Of a DNA stretch of 64,000 nt, positions 61,581 to 64,000 are shown piece by piece (positions within the stretch are counted from its first letter, which is position 1; every line of letters starts with the position of its first letter). Below the pieces are notes generated by a model, which ran no database searches, was not told the DNA's origin, and saw nothing but the letters and a program-made list of their open reading frames with translations. Position numbers and translations under genes: made by a program. Location of the stretch: NCBI GenBank assembly GCA_947247005.1, contig OX365955.1, positions 42,077,822 through 42,141,821 on the forward strand, in the 5' to 3' direction. This DNA comes from Spisula solida. Its lineage: Eukaryota; Mollusca; Bivalvia; Venerida; Mactridae.

Positions 61581-62706
61581 CCGATGAAATGTTTGTACTC
61601 GTACATACGTATATCCGCACCAAATTAAATGAACGAAACTTATTGCTTACAATATGCTATACTCATCACAAAAGATACCGCGTCAAATTATATTTCTGTG
61701 TAAGACCTGTTATTCGCGTTACTCTCGATGCCAAGTGTATGGGTTTGTAACTGTTTGACCTTACAGAGACCCGGGTCAAGTAAGGAGTGAACTTATAATG
61801 GGAAATACCGCTCTTCGACAGTCAACAGAAAAGATGGCTACATCGGTTTCTGAACATGTTTTATGAACAGATGTCTGCGAGTTCAAATCTCGATTAATTG
61901 GGCCTAGAGTTTTCTGACTTTCCTTTTTCTTTTTGTCTATTTTTCGACATTTATTAAGGTAAGTATTGTCTAAAGTGTTTTTTTCAAACGTATAATGCGT
62001 GAAAAATATTAAAATCTAAGTTAAGTTTGGAATCACTATCGCTTTAATTGCCGGACATAACGGACCGTCACATTCCTATAATTATTAATTATTGATCTAC
62101 TGACATACAATATACAAGTATAAACATATAGATTTTAGTTTGATTCGTGTTTTTCAATTTCAGCGAGATGTAATAACGTCCGCATCTTTCATTGAATCTG
62201 CTATCTTAACGCTGATTACCTTTTGAGAGATATTTCTTGTTAAATATCATTTTATAAAGCAGTAGCCGATCGAAACTGTCGGTCCGTGATTGTCTTGATC
62301 GTCCAAAGGTCCCATTGTCTCGTCTGTCCAACCTCTGTCGAGCACTCGCGTATTAGGCTCTGTTGCTCTCAATCGAAGATCGTTTTACTGATTAAATCGT
62401 CCGGACAAGGTTTACTTTCGGCCTCTTGTGAAAACATGTGTCAATCGGTCAGCTATTCTACAGGCACACGACATGACATCAATATCCACATAACCAAGGC
62501 CTTCATGTCTATATTAATGCCTATAGTTGACTTTGGTCTGACGTTACGCACGAAACTGGTACATAAAAACGTTGCGTCAAAAAACGACGTAAACGTCGAC
62601 TTTTGCGTGTTTGTTTACGACGTCCAGCAGTTAAGTTTATACTTTGATTCAATCGATCATGCATAAGAAGATAATTATATATTGAGGGTATTCTATACGC
62701 ATGGGC
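61581..62706. other. no gene identified
   Basis: AT-rich with scattered CpG. The 126-codon plus-strand frame at 62,286-62,666 has no recognisable domain. Nothing else supported. Confidence 0.4.
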
Positions 62707-62707
62707 T

Positions 62708-62718
62708 CTCCCCCCCCC

Positions 62719-62752
<34 letters not shown>
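62708..62752. repeat. C run plus (CT)n microsatellite
   Basis: About 20 C followed by about ten CT units. Directly downstream stands GAAAATGGCGGCATG, a YY1-like word of the kind found at promoters and first exons. Confidence 0.9.
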
Positions 62753-62754
<2 letters not shown>

Positions 62755-63017
62755 CAACATTTTTGTTTTGAAAATGGCGGCATGTTATGACACTACCCGA
62801 CTATTCCCGTATCATTAGAAATCTACAGAATTACTTCAAATAAACGGAATCGGTATCGAATAAAGCTATATTTTTTATAGAATTGTCGATAATATAAACA
62901 GTAATAACTATTATTATTGTTAATATTATTATCGATAATAGATATATTGCGGCTCATACATTTTTGACAAACGCTATTTGTAATGCAATAAATTCGTCAT
63001 ACATGTACATGTACTAG

Positions 63018-63720
63018 TAAAAAACGTCGTATGGGACATTCCACTGGACAAATCTGACGCTTGAAAAATCGCATTAAAATTTAAAGCATGTGAAAAAAAA
63101 TTACACAACACGGTAGGTAATAGTCTACCATTTAATACTTCAAATAATTAAAAGAATGTAACGGCGCATATTTGCTCACCACGAAGCGTAATGCAATGTG
63201 TATACCGCGAAACAACGACGAAAATGAATATTTTCGTTATATGGGACATTTTACTGGACAATTATAACGTAATATAAAATATGCATATACGTATTAGTTC
63301 TAGGACAAAATACCACAGTAAACACGTACACATGTTACCATTTTGTCATATTTTAACAATTTTTCTCACCCGAACACATGATCCTGATTATCTTAAATTT
63401 TAATAAACGATCACCGTATTTCACTCACCAAAATGACGTAAAAACGTTCATGGGACATTAGTCTTCATTTCGTTTAATTGTCACTTTTAAGCAATACGGT
63501 TAATATTTATACTAGTTGCTTAACACAGAATGTATGCATATGTATTCAAAATCTACTTCATTGAATTTTTACCGTATGAAATTGTAATTATATATACATT
63601 TTTTTCAAAAAATATTGCGTTATACCGTCCGTTGTGACGTCATTATAACGGTGGGACAATTCCAAGTTACGTGTTTATAAATGAAATAAAATTCACAGTG
63701 ATGACAATACCTAAAATAAC
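63018..63720. repeat. degenerate ~209-bp tandem repeat
   Basis: The word GGGACATT (with an ACTGGACAA follow-up in the first two units) occurs at 63,033, 63,243, 63,452 and, as GGGACAAT, at 63,653; spacing 210, 209, 201. Each unit also carries a TACCATTTT-like and a CACC(A/G)AAATGACG-like phrase at similar offsets. Old array, strongly diverged. Confidence 0.55.
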
Positions 63721-64000
63721 TAGTACATTATTGTGCGGATATATATGAGGTAAAAATTCATTAAAACAATAGTGTCATTGTATTTATTAGTGATAGCTAA
63801 AATGTGTTCATTCTATACCTATTCTTGCATTGGTCTTATTTGTGACATCTGATGACAGTTTCCTAAAATCACGACCAAACGCTTATTATTTGCATACGAT
63901 GTTTGTGGACATGATGTCACGTCGTTAGGTCATCGTGATACAATTGACGAAGTTTTGGCGATTTTTGATAAAAAATATCGACACAACATGTTTATGCATC

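Noticed and set aside
62286..62666. 126-codon plus-strand frame
   Set aside because: No domain, no splice or start context; CpG-containing non-coding DNA can yield a frame of this size.

Overview
This is nuclear DNA of an animal, most likely a bivalve mollusc. The genes have introns with GT-AG borders. The window is AT-rich and crowded with small inverted-repeat transposons, tRNA-headed SINEs, LINE remnants and elements built from direct core repeats followed by an (ACGG)n run, which resemble the pearl / Helentron-associated elements described in oysters and clams. The species call is inference from repeat style; only the two recognised genes and the retrotransposon rest on protein similarity.

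Layout. (1) 4,469-22,225, minus strand: a complete ten-exon YIPF3 orthologue (374 aa, Golgi five-pass Yip1-family protein). Its introns hold most of the repeats of the left third. (2) 22,226-23,078: a short intergenic stretch, probably a shared divergent promoter. (3) 23,100-27,966, plus strand: a six-exon IFTAP (C11orf74/HEPIS) orthologue (430 aa, partner of the ciliary IFT-A complex). (4) 28,000-36,700: no host gene seen; LINE remnants, core-repeat elements and a dense cluster of nested inverted-repeat elements. (5) 36,698-44,944, minus strand: a near-pristine Ty3/Gypsy retrotransposon with LTRs of 963 and 962 bp, a 4-bp target duplication, a tRNA-Leu-type primer site and one 1,889-codon gag-pol frame with an extra C-terminal zinc-finger array. 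(6) 49,389-60,390, minus strand: four phase-compatible exons (about 157 aa) of an unrecognised protein-coding gene, whose introns hold a 4.5-kb long-terminal-inverted-repeat structure and an AACGTT-rich block. (7) 60,900-64,000: more repeats, a C/CT tract and a degenerate array of about 209 bp.

The most unusual signal is that short tandem duplications repeatedly sit exactly across exon-intron junctions of the two neighbouring genes. YIPF3 exon 2 has about 18 copies of a 35-bp unit carrying its 3' splice site and exon start. YIPF3 exon 8 has three copies of a 50/51-bp unit. IFTAP exon 2 has six copies of a 65-bp unit. The exon 6 donor of YIPF3 is duplicated as a 46-bp repeat on both sides of a 440-bp inverted-repeat element. 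These are arrays of authentic-looking decoy splice sites.
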